Positions 43,687 to 52,381 of a stretch of DNA of 64,000 nucleotides are shown one piece after another. Made by a program: the position numbers and the translations under genes. The first letter of the stretch is position 1. Each line of letters begins with the position of its first letter. Source of the stretch: Palsa-504 sp963705835 (GTDB lineage: Bacteria > Actinomycetota > Actinomycetes > Streptosporangiales > Streptosporangiaceae); the NCBI GenBank assembly GCA_963705835.1, contig CAVPLC010000102.1:9731-73730 (forward strand), read 5' to 3'. The notes below the pieces were generated by a model. It did no database searches. It was given only the letters and a program-made list of their open reading frames with translations, and was not told the origin of the DNA.

Positions 43687-44265
43687 TCAGCCGTTGATCG
43701 TCCCCACGCCGGCCCGGATGGGTTCGATGATGCTCATGTAGATCGGCCCGGCGTGCGAGCACGCCTCCAGGGAGAACTCGGCGAACGTCGACTGGCGCTG
43801 GTCCGGCGGGTAGACGCGCAGCAGCGCCGTTGAGAACACCGGATCGCATCCTGGCTCCGTGGTCACCGCGGCGTCGTGGTAGGCCAGCAGGGTATGCGCG
43901 GTCGCGCCGGGCGCGAGATAGACCGTGCGCGCCCCGGCCCGGCTGCCCCAGTTTGCCGGGCTGCCCAGCTGATGGCCGTTACGGTCGAGCGCGGAGACCC
44001 CGGGGTAGCCGAACAGCGAGCAGGTGTGCCTGCTCACATTGGTGAACTGGAGCGGGTAGTAGATGGTGCCGGCCGCGCCGTTTCCCTCGCCAACCGCGAC
44101 CCAGACGCCAAGGTCGAACGCGGTGCACTTGGGGATGGCAGTCGGCGCGGTGCTCGCCGTGCCTGACGAGGTTGCCGCATAGGCGGCCGTGGATATGGCC
44201 AGGCCGGCGACGGCCGCGGCGGCGACCGCGACGACCCGGCGGGCGGTGGTGGAAAAGTACTTCAT
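43687..44265 (-). CDS. Secreted DUF4232 protein
   Basis: 192 residues. Signal peptide (ARRVVAVAAAAVAGLAISTAAYA), then the DUF4232 domain: KCTAFDLGVWV, NVSRHTCSLFGYPGVSALDRNG, ATAHTLLAYHDAAV, and EPGCDPV near the end. Four cysteines likely make two disulfides. The domain's role is unknown; it is common in exported actinobacterial proteins. Confidence 0.88.
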   Translation of the reverse strand: MKYFSTTARRVVAVAAAAVAGLAISTAAYAATSSGTASTAPTAIPKCTAFDLGVWVAVGEGNGAAGTIYYPLQFTNVSRHTCSLFGYPGVSALDRNGHQLGSPANWGSRAGARTVYLAPGATAHTLLAYHDAAVTTEPGCDPVFSTALLRVYPPDQRQSTFAEFSLEACSHAGPIYMSIIEPIRAGVGTING

Positions 44266-44360
44266 GACAATCGTCCCTTAGTGTGAGCAATCTGAGGTTT
44301 GTGGAGCCCTTTGCCCCTTAAGACTGAGATGACCGGGTTTCGGTTAGGCCTGCTAAGGAA

Positions 44361-44381
44361 AATCTTTTATTTCCGAACGGT
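44361..44381. repeat. AT-rich CCGTTCGGAA element (copy 6)
   Basis: On the minus strand ACCGTTCGGAAATAAAAGAT then T. It is intergenic, about 85 bases before the malQ start, and preserves the upstream CCGG found in copy 3. The rest of 44266-44465 shows no gene. Confidence 0.7.
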
Positions 44382-44465
44382 CCGGGGTGACAGTTATGGG
44401 CCACCGAGCTCGCCCGACCCGGGGGCCACCCTGCGCCTGCCCGGCGCGCTCGGCACACTGGTGCG

Positions 44466-46319
44466 ATGACAGGACGGACAGAGCTCATCCGCCGGGCCGA
44501 GGCTCACGGCGTGGCGGTCTCGTACCGGAACTGGCTGGGTCACCACGTCGAGGTCCCCGACGAGACGCTGGCCGCGGTGTTGGACGCGCTGTATCCCCTC
44601 GGGGGGAACGATCCCCCCAGGCCCCCCCTGCTCTTTTTCCCGGGAGGACCTATCCCCCCGGACCCCCCTGGCCGCGCCGGCGGGCCTGGGGGTTCACCGT
44701 CCAGCTGTACTCGGTGCGGTCCCGGGCCTCCTGGGGGCACGGTGACCTGCGCGACCTGGCCGACCTCGCCGCCTGGAGCGGGCGCGAGCTGGGCGCGGAC
44801 TTCGTGCTGGTCAACCCGCTGCACGCGGCCGAGCCGCGGTCGCCGATCAGCCCGTCACCGTACCTTTCGATGACCCGGCGGCATCTCAGCCCGCTCTACC
44901 TGCGCATCGAGGACATCCCCGAATACGCCAGGCTCGGCGCGGCTGACCGCGCCCGGGTCGACGCCCTCGGGGCGCCGCTGCGGGCCGCGAGCACGACGGC
45001 GGCCCTGATCGACCGGGACGCGGTGTGGGCCGCCAAGCGCGCGGCGCTCGAGATCATCGCCGCGGTGCCGCTCAGCCCGGACCGCCGCGCGGACCTCGAC
45101 GGGTTCCGCGCGCGCGACGGCGACGAGCTCGACGACTGGGCGGCCTGGTGCGCGATCGCGGACGTCCACGGCCCGGACTGGCGGAGCTGGCCCGCCGCGC
45201 TGGCCGATCCGCGTTCGGCGGAGGGGGCGCGGTTCCGGCGGTCGCGGGCCGACCGGGTTGACTTCCACGCCTGGGTGCAGTGGCTGGCGGCGGGGCAGGC
45301 GGACGCGGCGCAGCGGGCGGCTCTCGGCGTGCGGCATGAGCATCGGGGTCATCAACGACCTGGCCGTGGGCGCGCATCCGGGCGGGGCCGACGCCTGGGC
45401 GCGCCAGGACGTGATCGTCTCGGGCATCAGCGTCGGCGCCCCGCCGGACGAGTTCAACCAGCGGGGCCAGGACTGGACGCTGCCGCCGTGGCACCCGGGC
45501 TGGCTCGTGGCCCAGCAGGGCAGGCCGCTGGCCGAGCTTGCGGCGGCGACCATCCGCCACGCGGGCGGCATGCGGGTCGATCACGTGATGGGGCTGGCCA
45601 GGCTGTGGTGGATACCGGCCGGGATGGCGCCCGGCCAGGGGACGTACGTGCGGTACGACCATGAGCTGCTCGGCGGCGTGCTGGCCGAGGAGATGGCGCG
45701 GGCCCGGGCGCTGGCCATCGGGGAGGACCTGGGGACGGTGGAGCCGTGGCTGCGCGAGTTCATGGCCGCCCGCCGGCTGCTCGGCACGTCCGTGCTGTGG
45801 TTCGAGCGCCGGGCGGACGGCACGCCGCGCCGCCCGCGCGGGTGGCGCCGCGGCTGCCTGGCCACCGTCGGCACGCACGACATGCCCCCGGCCGGCGCGT
45901 TCCTGACCGGCGAGCAGGTCACCATCCGGGCCGGCCTGGGCCTGCTGACCCGGCCCGAGGCGCAGGAGCGCGCCGCGGCCCGGGCGGAGACGGGCCGGTG
46001 GCTGGCCATGCTGGAGCGTGAGGGCCTGCTCCCCCGGGGTTACCTGCCCTCCCCGGAGCAGTACACGGTGGCGCTGTACGGCTTCCTGACGCGTACCCCG
46101 GCCCTGCTGGTCGGCGTGTCCCTGGCCGAGGCCGCGGGCGAGCGCCGCCCGCAGAACCTGCCGGGCACGGTCGACGAGTACCCCAACTGGCGTATCGCGC
46201 TGGCCGGCGCGGACGGGCAGCCGGTGCTGCTCGAGGACCTGCCCGGCCACCCGGGCGTCCGGGCCGTGGCCGAGGCCGTGTCCGGGGGCTTGCAGCGCCC
46301 GGGGCGCCCCGTCATCTGA
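44466..46319 (+). pseudogene. malQ: 4-alpha-glucanotransferase (amylomaltase), disrupted
   Basis: The gene reads in three segments. ATG 44466 gives the N-terminal domain (LIRRAEAHGVAVSYRNWLGHHVEVPDETLAAVLDALYP). A C-rich repeat then intervenes, and the frame resumes as WGFTVQLYSVRSRASWGHGDLRDLADLAAW...ADFVLVNPLHA. Near 45330 a further single surplus base shifts to GMSIGVINDLAVGAHPGGADAWA, continuing through RVDHVMGLARLWWIP, AIGEDLGTVEPWLREF and VGTHDMPPAGAF to the stop. All GH77 catalytic blocks survive: Asp in MRVDHVMG, Glu in GEDLG, Asp in THDMP. MalQ transfers maltooligosaccharide chains. The second break looks like a sequence error; the repeat block looks like a real insertion. Confidence 0.85.
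44594..44682. repeat. C-rich element inside malQ
   Basis: CCCCTCGGGGGGAACGATCC..., then CCCCCCCTGCTCTT, GGGAGGACCTATCCCCCCGG and ACCCCCCTGGCC. The same segments in the same order occur on the minus strand at 38791-38912. It separates the N-terminal domain from the catalytic barrel of malQ and changes frame. Confidence 0.75.
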
Positions 46320-46330
46320 CGGGGCGCCCC
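46301..46330 (+). terminator. Perfect hairpin spanning malQ stop
   Basis: GGGGCGCCCCGTC (46301-46313), loop ATCT, GACGGGGCGCCCC (46318-46330): a 13-base perfect stem with a four-base loop that contains the TGA stop. It could terminate malQ and the convergent secreted-protein gene. Confidence 0.75.
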
Positions 46331-46358
46331 GGTGCTGAACCTTCCTGGCTGCCAGCCG

Positions 46359-48233
46359 CTAGATGGCCTTGCAGAACGGTGAGAACTGCGGGTTGGGCAT
46401 CGGCGCGCTGATGATCGTGCCGCCGTACCTGGCGACATCGGGCGTGCCGTACTCGGCTTCCTTCCCGAAGTTCACCACCGTGTTCGGCTGGGTGTTGCCG
46501 AAGTTCCACGCGCAGCCGGTGAACAGGCCGGAGAGACCCGGCGTGAAGACCGGCTTAAACCCGAGCGTCCAGAACGGGTAGAAGTTGGCACTGATCGGCG
46601 GGGCGGTGCAGTTTGCGCCGGTGGCAATGTTGCACAAGTTCTCCGAGCCCGCGATGTCGGTCTCGAACTGGGTTTGCGGGTACGGCCGCCCGTTGGCCTG
46701 GAACGGCCCCCAGTATTGGATCGTGCTCGGGTGATTCGGGCTCCCGTTCGGCCAGGTGTTCGACTGGTAGGGCACGCCGTCGAAGTCCAGGTCACCGTTC
46801 TGGAACCGGTTGGCCTCGCAGAAGTTGACCGGCGTGACCTCCGTCGTCGGCGTGCCGTTCACCACCGCTGTCCGCGATCCCTTCGGGATGCAGGTGCCGT
46901 CGGCGAACTCGCACAGCGCGCCGGTGGCCGCATTATTGGTCGGGCAGGCCACGGGGCCGGTCGGTCCCTGCGTGGTGGCGTTCTGGCAGATGGCGCCGCT
47001 GCACGGTCCCTCGCCGCTGGCGCTCGAGCCTTCCGACCCGCCCACGCAGGTGTCATAGGTCTGCGTGTCAACGAAGCTCTGGCCGTTCGCGAAGGCGCTG
47101 ACGGTCGGGTGCTGGTTGGCCAGCGAGGCGCAGACCTCGGAGTGGCCGGTCTCCTGCTCCATCAGCACGCCGCCCTCGAGCGCGGCCCACGGGACCTGGT
47201 TCTGGATCTTCGCGCTGCTGTACTCGGCGTGGAAGGTGAACGGGGTGCCCGAGCAGTCGGCCATGCTGGTGTTCATGAAGCCGTTCGCCGCGCTGGCCGT
47301 CATGGTCCCGGTCTGGCCGGTGGTGAGATCTCGGACGGTGGTCGTGAACCCGGCCGGCGGGTCCGTGATGGAGACGGCGAGCGAGTCGCCCGGGTTAAAG
47401 AACAGCGTGTGGGCGTTCGGGGTGAAGGTGCTGACGTCGGTCAGCTGCGGGCTCGGCGGCCCGGCCGGGACGCCGTTGGTCTGCAGGAACGCGAAGTTGA
47501 CCGGCTCGACGCAGTTGGGGTTGCAGGCGCCGGAGGCGTTGCACTCCAGGCTGTCGATGTTGAGCGCCGCGCACCACTTGGTCGCGCTGCAGCTCACGTT
47601 GTCGATGAACGGCGTGAAGCCCGGCGGGTAGAACTGCAGCTCCATGAACGCGGAGCCGGCGACGTTCGGGTCGTTGGTATCACTATCCGGGGTGCACGCG
47701 TTCTGCGGGAAGGAGTTCGGGTCGCATATCGGCAGGCCGAACCAGGGCGCGGGGGACAGCTGCGCGTAGTCGGTGACGCTGCCGGTCGACGTCGGGGCCG
47801 CGACCGGGTCCCGCGACAGCTTCATCAGGTACGACATCGTGTTGCCGGAGCCGGGCGCGCTGGAGATGAACTTGACGCTCGGCTCGTCGTGGCCGACGTA
47901 CCAGTTGTTGTCGGTGAAGCGGGTGGCCTTCCCGTTGATGACCTTGATCGGGTCCGTGCAGAGCTCGCCGGCGAACTTCCGCACCGTCCCGTACGCGTGG
48001 CTCCAGCCGTTGCAGTCAAGCTCGTTGACCGGGTTGGGCGCGACGCCTCCCGAGGTCGCGGCTTTCGCGGTTGTGGTGATGGTGGAGGCCCCGGCTGCGC
48101 CGGTCAGGCTGAGCTGGCAGATGATCGCGACGCCCATCGCGGGCACCAGCAGCAGCCGGCCCCTGCACCAGCGGGCGGACCGCGGCCCCCCGGCCCGTGC
48201 GGTAGATCCTCGTGCTGACCATGGAACGCGCAT
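46359..48233 (-). CDS. Large secreted Cys-rich protein of unknown function
   Basis: 624 residues. ATG 48233 follows AGAGGGG; a basic start and the hydrophobic core LLLVPAMGVAIICQLSLTGAAGA make a long signal peptide. The mature protein has about 24 cysteines and is rich in Asn, Pro, Thr and Gly, with segments such as LDCNGWSHAYGTVRKFAGELCTDP, WCAALNIDSLECNASGACNPNC and GCAWNFGNTQPNTVVNFGKEAEYGTPD. There are no sortase, membrane or catalytic motifs I recognise. It is probably disulfide-stabilised and exported as a single unit, being monocistronic. Its composition is lower in Arg and Leu than neighbours, as for exported proteins. Confidence 0.7.
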   Translation of the reverse strand: MRVPWSARGSTARAGGPRSARWCRGRLLLVPAMGVAIICQLSLTGAAGASTITTTAKAATSGGVAPNPVNELDCNGWSHAYGTVRKFAGELCTDPIKVINGKATRFTDNNWYVGHDEPSVKFISSAPGSGNTMSYLMKLSRDPVAAPTSTGSVTDYAQLSPAPWFGLPICDPNSFPQNACTPDSDTNDPNVAGSAFMELQFYPPGFTPFIDNVSCSATKWCAALNIDSLECNASGACNPNCVEPVNFAFLQTNGVPAGPPSPQLTDVSTFTPNAHTLFFNPGDSLAVSITDPPAGFTTTVRDLTTGQTGTMTASAANGFMNTSMADCSGTPFTFHAEYSSAKIQNQVPWAALEGGVLMEQETGHSEVCASLANQHPTVSAFANGQSFVDTQTYDTCVGGSEGSSASGEGPCSGAICQNATTQGPTGPVACPTNNAATGALCEFADGTCIPKGSRTAVVNGTPTTEVTPVNFCEANRFQNGDLDFDGVPYQSNTWPNGSPNHPSTIQYWGPFQANGRPYPQTQFETDIAGSENLCNIATGANCTAPPISANFYPFWTLGFKPVFTPGLSGLFTGCAWNFGNTQPNTVVNFGKEAEYGTPDVARYGGTIISAPMPNPQFSPFCKAI

Positions 48234-48521
48234 GCGCGACCCCTCTCGCCGATGCATGCGGCCGGGCCCCGCTCTCGTCAGGCCGCCGACCACGCCGCTG
48301 TGACCGTCCCGGATCCGGGACGCTTCCGCACGGAATCTAACAATCAGCGCATACCGTCGTCAGGTATATGCAAAACCGTTACTCATTCCTTAACCGGCAA
48401 ATCATGATCGAGCACGGATCGAGGAATTCGATACCGCCTAGATCCGGGATTCGCGGCGGTGCGGCGTCCATCTGGCGCGGGGCCGCGGGTCCCCGCTCGG
48501 CGGGGAAGGCGGGCCAGGGGG
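48234..48521. other. Divergent intergenic region
   Basis: About 290 bases between the secreted-protein gene (minus) and the small conserved gene (plus). The centre (48335-48435) is AT-rich for this genome (ATACCGTCGTCAGGTATATG, TTACTCATTCCTTAACCGGC) and should hold promoters, but I cannot assign boxes with confidence. Confidence 0.5.
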
Positions 48522-48536
48522 TAGAGTCCACGCGTG
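48522..48536 (+). promoter_or_regulatory. Leaderless promoter -10 box
   Basis: TAGAGT at 48522-48527 ends seven bases before the GTG start at 48534, with no ribosome site, matching actinobacterial leaderless genes and the same layout seen before the PadR gene. Confidence 0.6.
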
Positions 48537-48815
48537 GGTACACCCGATGACCTTGACGCGCTGTCCTCCCGTGAGCTCCACGACCTCGCCGTGCGGCGGG
48601 CGCTGCACCACGCCGACGTGGAGTTCCTGTGGGAGCTGCTGCGCGCCATCCCGGCGGCCGAGGCCTCCGAGGGACACGACATCGAGGCCGGGCGGGACAT
48701 CACGAAGGTCACCGCGCTGATCGCGGACGCGATCGACTCCGGGGAAGGCGACCTGGCCGACGCGCTGCGCCCGCTCTACATTGACTACCTGACCAAGCAC
48801 GGCGCCCACCACTGA
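48534..48815 (+). CDS. Small conserved actinobacterial protein
   Basis: 93 residues, soluble and acidic: LSSRELHDLAVRRALHHADVEFLWELLRAIPAAEASEGH, then DITKVTALIADAIDSGEGDLADALRPLYIDYLTKHG. It looks like a helical, single-domain protein of a type common in actinobacteria and without known function. GTG 48534 is supported by the leaderless -10 box. Confidence 0.75.
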   Translation: MGTPDDLDALSSRELHDLAVRRALHHADVEFLWELLRAIPAAEASEGHDIEAGRDITKVTALIADAIDSGEGDLADALRPLYIDYLTKHGAHH

Positions 48816-48918
48816 GGTCGCGGGCGGCGGGCGGTCGAACCGGGGAACGTTCGGCAGCGCCGGGCCGGGTGGCGGTGACGAGGGCACGCACCACCATCCG
48901 TTCGGGCCAAAATAATTT

Positions 48919-48952
48919 CGCCCGCACCCTGCCGGTAAGCAGAGTGCGGGCG
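48919..48952 (-). terminator. Terminator between convergent genes
   Basis: CGCCCGCAC (48919-48927) and GTGCGGGCG (48944-48952) form a nine-base stem. On the minus strand the stem is followed by AAATTATTTT, giving a rho-independent layout for the yceI-like gene. Confidence 0.75.
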
Positions 48953-48970
48953 GTCACCTGATGCGGGTTG

Positions 48971-49540
48971 TTACTCGCTGGCGTTGAGGACGGCCTCGAT
49001 CTCCAGGTTGATCGTGGCCTTGTCGCTGAGGACCATGCCGGTGCCAGCGCCCGGGATCGGGCCGTTGTAGCTGACGTTCCACTCGTTCCGGTTGATCTCG
49101 GTCGTGGCCGAGAAACCGGCGCGCGTGCCGCCGTAGGGGTCGGGACCGAAGCCGTTCACCTCGAGCTTGAAGGTCACCGGGCGGGTGACGCCGCGGAGCG
49201 TGAGGTCGCCGTCGAGCAGGAAGTCGTCACCGTCAGCGCGGATGCCGGTGGACTGGAACGTCATCGTGGGGTGCTTCTCGGTGTGGAAGAAGTCCTCGCT
49301 GCGGATGTGGCCGTCCCTGGTGTCGTTCCCGGTGTTCACCGAGGCGAGGTCGACCGTGGCCGTGACGCTGGACTGCAGCGGGTCCGGCGCGGTCGTGATG
49401 GTGCCCTCGAACTTGTCGAAGCGGCCACGGACCTTGCTCACCATCATGTGCCTGACGACGAACGACACTTCCGAATGCACGGGGTCGACGGTCCAGGTCC
49501 CCGTGACATAGCCGGGAAGCGCCACGGCTGTCTCGGTCAT
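48971..49540 (-). CDS. YceI family lipid-binding protein
   Basis: 189 residues: GTWTVDPVHSEVSFVVRHMMVSKVRGRFDKFEGTI, DGHIRSEDFFHTEKHPTMTF, DLTLRGVTRPVTFKLEVNG and FSATTEINRNEWNVSYN form the YceI lipocalin-like barrel, which binds isoprenoids. There is no signal peptide, so this is the cytoplasmic actinobacterial form. ATG 49540 is preferred over 49543 because of its distance from GGAGG. Dyads upstream suggest control by the neighbouring HxlR-type regulator. Confidence 0.92.
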   Translation of the reverse strand: MTETAVALPGYVTGTWTVDPVHSEVSFVVRHMMVSKVRGRFDKFEGTITTAPDPLQSSVTATVDLASVNTGNDTRDGHIRSEDFFHTEKHPTMTFQSTGIRADGDDFLLDGDLTLRGVTRPVTFKLEVNGFGPDPYGGTRAGFSATTEINRNEWNVSYNGPIPGAGTGMVLSDKATINLEIEAVLNASE

Positions 49541-49551
49541 CATACCCTCCA

Positions 49552-49614
49552 GGTAGTTGATACTCTCTTGTATGCAAGTTCCCTTGCAGTTCTTACTTCC
49601 TAATAGTAACTACC
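49552..49614. promoter_or_regulatory. Operator region upstream of yceI-like gene
   Basis: GGTAGTT (49552-49558) and AACTACC (49608-49614) are far inverted repeats. Between them TGCAAG-TTCC-CTTGCA (49573-49588) is a perfect dyad, overlapped by CTTG-TATG-CAAG. The region is AT-rich and lies just upstream of the gene, fitting promoter plus MarR/HxlR-type operator. Confidence 0.5.
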
Positions 49615-49714
49615 TTTGGTTGAACCGTCAAGTATTTCGTGTCGGGAGTGGCCCGAGGGGCGGGCGGCCGACGGGCGGGCGGGGTGCGGGCGGCTGGGGG
49701 CCGACGCTGGCACG

Positions 49715-49764
49715 GTGAAAGCGCAGTTTCACCTGGTTAGGGCAAGGTGAAAGCGCGGTTTCAC
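49715..49764. repeat. Paired 18-bp palindromes, copy C
   Basis: GTGAAAGCGCAGTTTCAC at 49715-49732 and GTGAAAGCGCGGTTTCAC at 49747-49764, once more exactly 32 bp apart. The central bases differ from copies A and B, but the outer GTGAAA/TTTCAC halves are the same. It lies in the 350-base gap between yceI and the HxlR gene, which otherwise shows nothing beyond the operator region. Confidence 0.92.
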
Positions 49765-49889
49765 CCCTCTGGTCGAGGGACGCAGGGTGCGGGAGTGGCG
49801 GCAGGTGCCGCGGGGAAACGCCGGGAGGTCAGGAGAGGCGGCAGATGGCCTGCGCGAAGTACCCTGGTGGTGATAGAGGAGAGATTTTC

Positions 49890-50313
49890 GTGGATTCGGG
49901 GTACGTCGATCCGGTTTGCAAGCCGCCGGACGCGGCCTGTGAACAGGCCGGGCCGGCCAGGGGGCCGTCGATGTGCCACGCCCGCGAGGTGCTGCAGCGG
50001 GTGGGCGACAAATGGTCGGTGTTCGTGATCGACCTGCTCGGCCAGGGCACGATGCGGTTCGGCGAACTGCACCGCTCGATCGACGGCATCACCGCCAGGA
50101 TGCTGACCGTGACGCTGCGCGGCCTGGAACGGGACGGCATCGTGACCCGCACCATCCATCCCGTCATCCCGCCCCGGGTCGAGTACGCGCTGACCCCGAT
50201 GGGCCGGACACTGCTTCGACACCATCGGCCAGCTCGTCAGCTGGTCGGTCAGCCACCTGCCCGAGATCGACGCCGCCCGAGCCGTCTACGACGCGAGGCA
50301 CCCGGCCCCGTAG
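49890..50313 (+). CDS. HxlR family transcriptional regulator (frameshifted)
   Basis: About 140 residues over one frameshift. HxlR core: CHAREVLQRVGDKWSVFVIDLLGQGTMRFGELHRSIDGITARMLTVTLRGLERDGIVTRT and PRVEYALTPMGRTLL. One surplus T at 50215-50216 breaks the frame; without it the protein ends LDTIGQLVSWSVSHLPEIDAARAVYDARHPAP. GTG 49890 follows AGGAG at eight bases. Cysteines in the N terminus could sense redox or electrophiles, as in other HxlR proteins. It may control the divergent yceI-like gene. Confidence 0.85.
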
Positions 50314-50322
50314 GGTTGCGGA

Positions 50323-51138
50323 GTGGATGACCTGACCAGTGCGGCGGAGAGCCAGGCAGAAACCGAGGAAAGGCTGCGGCACGGTTCGTCGTTCGGCGCC
50401 GTCGCGGCCGCTTACGCGGAGCACCGGCCGGGCTACGCCGAGGCCGCGGTCCGCTGGGCGCTGGAACCGCTCTCTGCCAGCCCGGTCCGGGTGCTCGACC
50501 TGGGCGCGGGAACCGGCAAGCTGACCACGACCCTCATCGGGCTCGGCACCGAGGTCACGGCGGTGGAGCCGCACCCGGACATGCTGGCCGAGCTGCGGCG
50601 AGAACTCCCCTCGGTGCGGTCGCTGCCCGGCAGCGCCGAAGACATCCCGCTGCCCGACGGCGGGGTCGATGCCGTCGTGGTCGGCCAGGCCCTGCACTGG
50701 TTCGACCTGAACCGGGCGTTGCCCGAGATCGCCAGGGTCCTGGTGCCCGGCGGCGTGCTCGCGGCGATGTGGAACGTGGATGACGACCGGGTGGGCTGGG
50801 TCGAGGCGCTGGCCCGGATCAGCAAGCGCAAGTCCAGCGTCACGCTGCTCACGTGGCGGGATGAGCTCGGCCGGTCCCGCCGGGAGCGTCTGGACGCCGC
50901 CGGATCCGGGCTGTTCGAGGCCGCCGAGGTCGGCGAGTTCGAGCACGGGCAGCGGCGGACGGCCGAGTCCTTGCTGGCCACCATCGCGACCCACTCACGC
51001 CTGCTGACCATGGAAGAGCCCGAACGGACCGCCCTGCTGGCCCAGGTCGGCGAGTTCCTTTACGCCTGCCCCGAGACGTCGGACGACGAGTTCATCCTGC
51101 CCCTGGCCACGGTCGTGCTGCGGGCCCTGCGGAAGTAA
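50323..51138 (+). CDS. Class I SAM-dependent methyltransferase
   Basis: 271 residues. SAM motif VLDLGAGTGKLTTTLIGLG, acidic end of strand two in VTAVEPHPDML, motif II-like SAEDIPLPDGGVDAVVVGQALHWFDLNRALPEIARVLVPGGVLA. It resembles UbiE/Tam-type small-molecule methyltransferases. The GTG start lies nine bases after the HxlR stop. The 3' end overlaps the convergent LacI gene by 79 bases as annotated. Confidence 0.88.
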   Translation: MDDLTSAAESQAETEERLRHGSSFGAVAAAYAEHRPGYAEAAVRWALEPLSASPVRVLDLGAGTGKLTTTLIGLGTEVTAVEPHPDMLAELRRELPSVRSLPGSAEDIPLPDGGVDAVVVGQALHWFDLNRALPEIARVLVPGGVLAAMWNVDDDRVGWVEALARISKRKSSVTLLTWRDELGRSRRERLDAAGSGLFEAAEVGEFEHGQRRTAESLLATIATHSRLLTMEEPERTALLAQVGEFLYACPETSDDEFILPLATVVLRALRK

Positions 51139-52160
51139 CCCTGCGGAAGTAACAGGGAGGCGCCGCTGCTGGCCCGGACCACGATCTCGGGCGTGAAGAC
51201 GATGCGGCGGTGCTCGTGCTCGGCCGGCCGGTCGGCCTCGTCGAGCAAGAGCTCGGCTGCCGCGCGTCCGAGCTGGTACTTGGGCTGGCGGACCGACGTG
51301 AGCGGGACGGCGGCGTCCGCGGCGAACTCGATGTCGTCGTAGCCGACGACCGCGAGATCTCCGGGTGCGCTCACGCCCGCCTGGCTCAGCCCGCGCAGCA
51401 GGCCGAGAGCCAGCATGTCGTTGGCGCAGAACACGCCGGTGGCCGCCGGGGCGTCCCGCAGCAGCTCCTCGGCGGCGGCGGCGCCGCCGCGCGGGTTCAT
51501 GGCCGGGACGGTGATCTCGGTGAGGACCGCGGCCGGGTCGAGCCCGGCGTGCTCGACCGCGCGGAGGGCGCCCCAGCGGCGGTCGGCGCACTGCCGGATC
51601 GCGGTCGGGCCGTTGACCAGGGCGATCCTCCGGTGCCCGAGCCCGAGCAGGTGGCTGACGGCGATCTCGCCGCCGCGCCGGTCGTCGACGGCGACCGAGC
51701 ACTGCCCGGCCGAGCCCGGCCGGTCGAGCAGGACCACCGGCGTGCCGCGGTCGCGGATCCGCCGCAGCTCCGGCGAGCGGCCGTGGACCGGGGTGATGAG
51801 GATGCCGCGGACCCGCTGCTCTTCGAGTACCCGCAGGTACCTGCGCTCCTTGTCGTGTGCTTCGTCGGAGTTGCACAAGATCACGGCGTAGCCCGCGGCC
51901 TGCGCGTAGTCCTCGACGCCGCGTGCCACCTCGGTGAAGAACGGGTTCGTCACGTCCAGCACGACCAGTCCCAGGCAGCGGCTCCGGCCTGCCCGCAGCT
52001 GGCGGGCGGAGCCGTTCGGGATGAACCCGAGCTCCTCCATCGCGGCCTCGACGCGGGCGCGGGTCAGCGGCCGGACCAGATCTGGATGATTCAGCACGTT
52101 GGACACGGTGCCGACCGCGACCCCGGCCAGGCTCGCCACGTCCTTCATGCCCGCAGCCAT
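51060..52160 (-). CDS. LacI family regulator of L-rhamnose operon
   Basis: 366 residues. HTH MKDVASLAGVAVGTVSNVLNHPDLV and hinge SARQLRAGRS, with effector-domain motifs LGLVVLDVTNPFFTEVARGVEDYA, VAVDDRRGGEIAVSHLLGLGHRRIALVNGP, GVFCANDMLALGLLRGL and LAVVGYDDIEFAADAAVPLTSVRQP. It is divergent from the rhamnose transport and catabolism operon and should repress it until an inducer binds. The usual end is near EIVVRASSGA; the last 30 residues run into the 3' end of the methyltransferase gene and look non-native. Confidence 0.88.
   Translation of the reverse strand: MAAGMKDVASLAGVAVGTVSNVLNHPDLVRPLTRARVEAAMEELGFIPNGSARQLRAGRSRCLGLVVLDVTNPFFTEVARGVEDYAQAAGYAVILCNSDEAHDKERRYLRVLEEQRVRGILITPVHGRSPELRRIRDRGTPVVLLDRPGSAGQCSVAVDDRRGGEIAVSHLLGLGHRRIALVNGPTAIRQCADRRWGALRAVEHAGLDPAAVLTEITVPAMNPRGGAAAAEELLRDAPAATGVFCANDMLALGLLRGLSQAGVSAPGDLAVVGYDDIEFAADAAVPLTSVRQPKYQLGRAAAELLLDEADRPAEHEHRRIVFTPEIVVRASSGASLLLPQGYFRRARSTTVARGRMNSSSDVSGQA
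51125..51152. repeat. 14-bp tandem duplication at methyltransferase stop
   Basis: CCCTGCGGAAGTAA at 51125-51138 and again at 51139-51152. The first copy contains the methyltransferase TAA. The duplication also lies inside the extended C-terminal codons of the convergent LacI gene. Confidence 0.9.
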
Positions 52161-52234
52161 CAGCCCTCCGGACCCCTAAGCGCTCGCGCCCCGGCTCAAC
52201 ACGCCCTCGGCGTCCTATCGTAGACGCCTCGTCC

Positions 52235-52321
52235 TGATAACGATTCAGTGGCGAGCGGCGGCCGGGTCATTGACACGCCTGCCGCCCGCGTTCAGACTAC
52301 AAGCTTAATTGAAACGTTCCA
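52235..52321. promoter_or_regulatory. LacI-type operators before rhamnose operon
   Basis: TGAAACGTTCCA at 52310-52321 is one base from the perfect LacI-type palindrome TGAAACGTTTCA. A weaker relative, TGATAACGATTCA, stands at 52235-52247, about 75 bp upstream. Both lie in the 220-base gap between the divergent regulator and transporter genes. Confidence 0.55.
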
Positions 52322-52381
52322 TTATCCGGGAACGTACCATCAGAGTGATGCCCGGGACGCTAGAGGGAGTTGGGGCGGAGG

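Noticed and set aside
46674..48218. A 514-codon plus-strand open frame over the secreted Cys-rich gene
   Set aside because: Arg/Val/Gly-rich product, no start signal. The minus strand has a signal peptide, plausible ribosome site and balanced composition.
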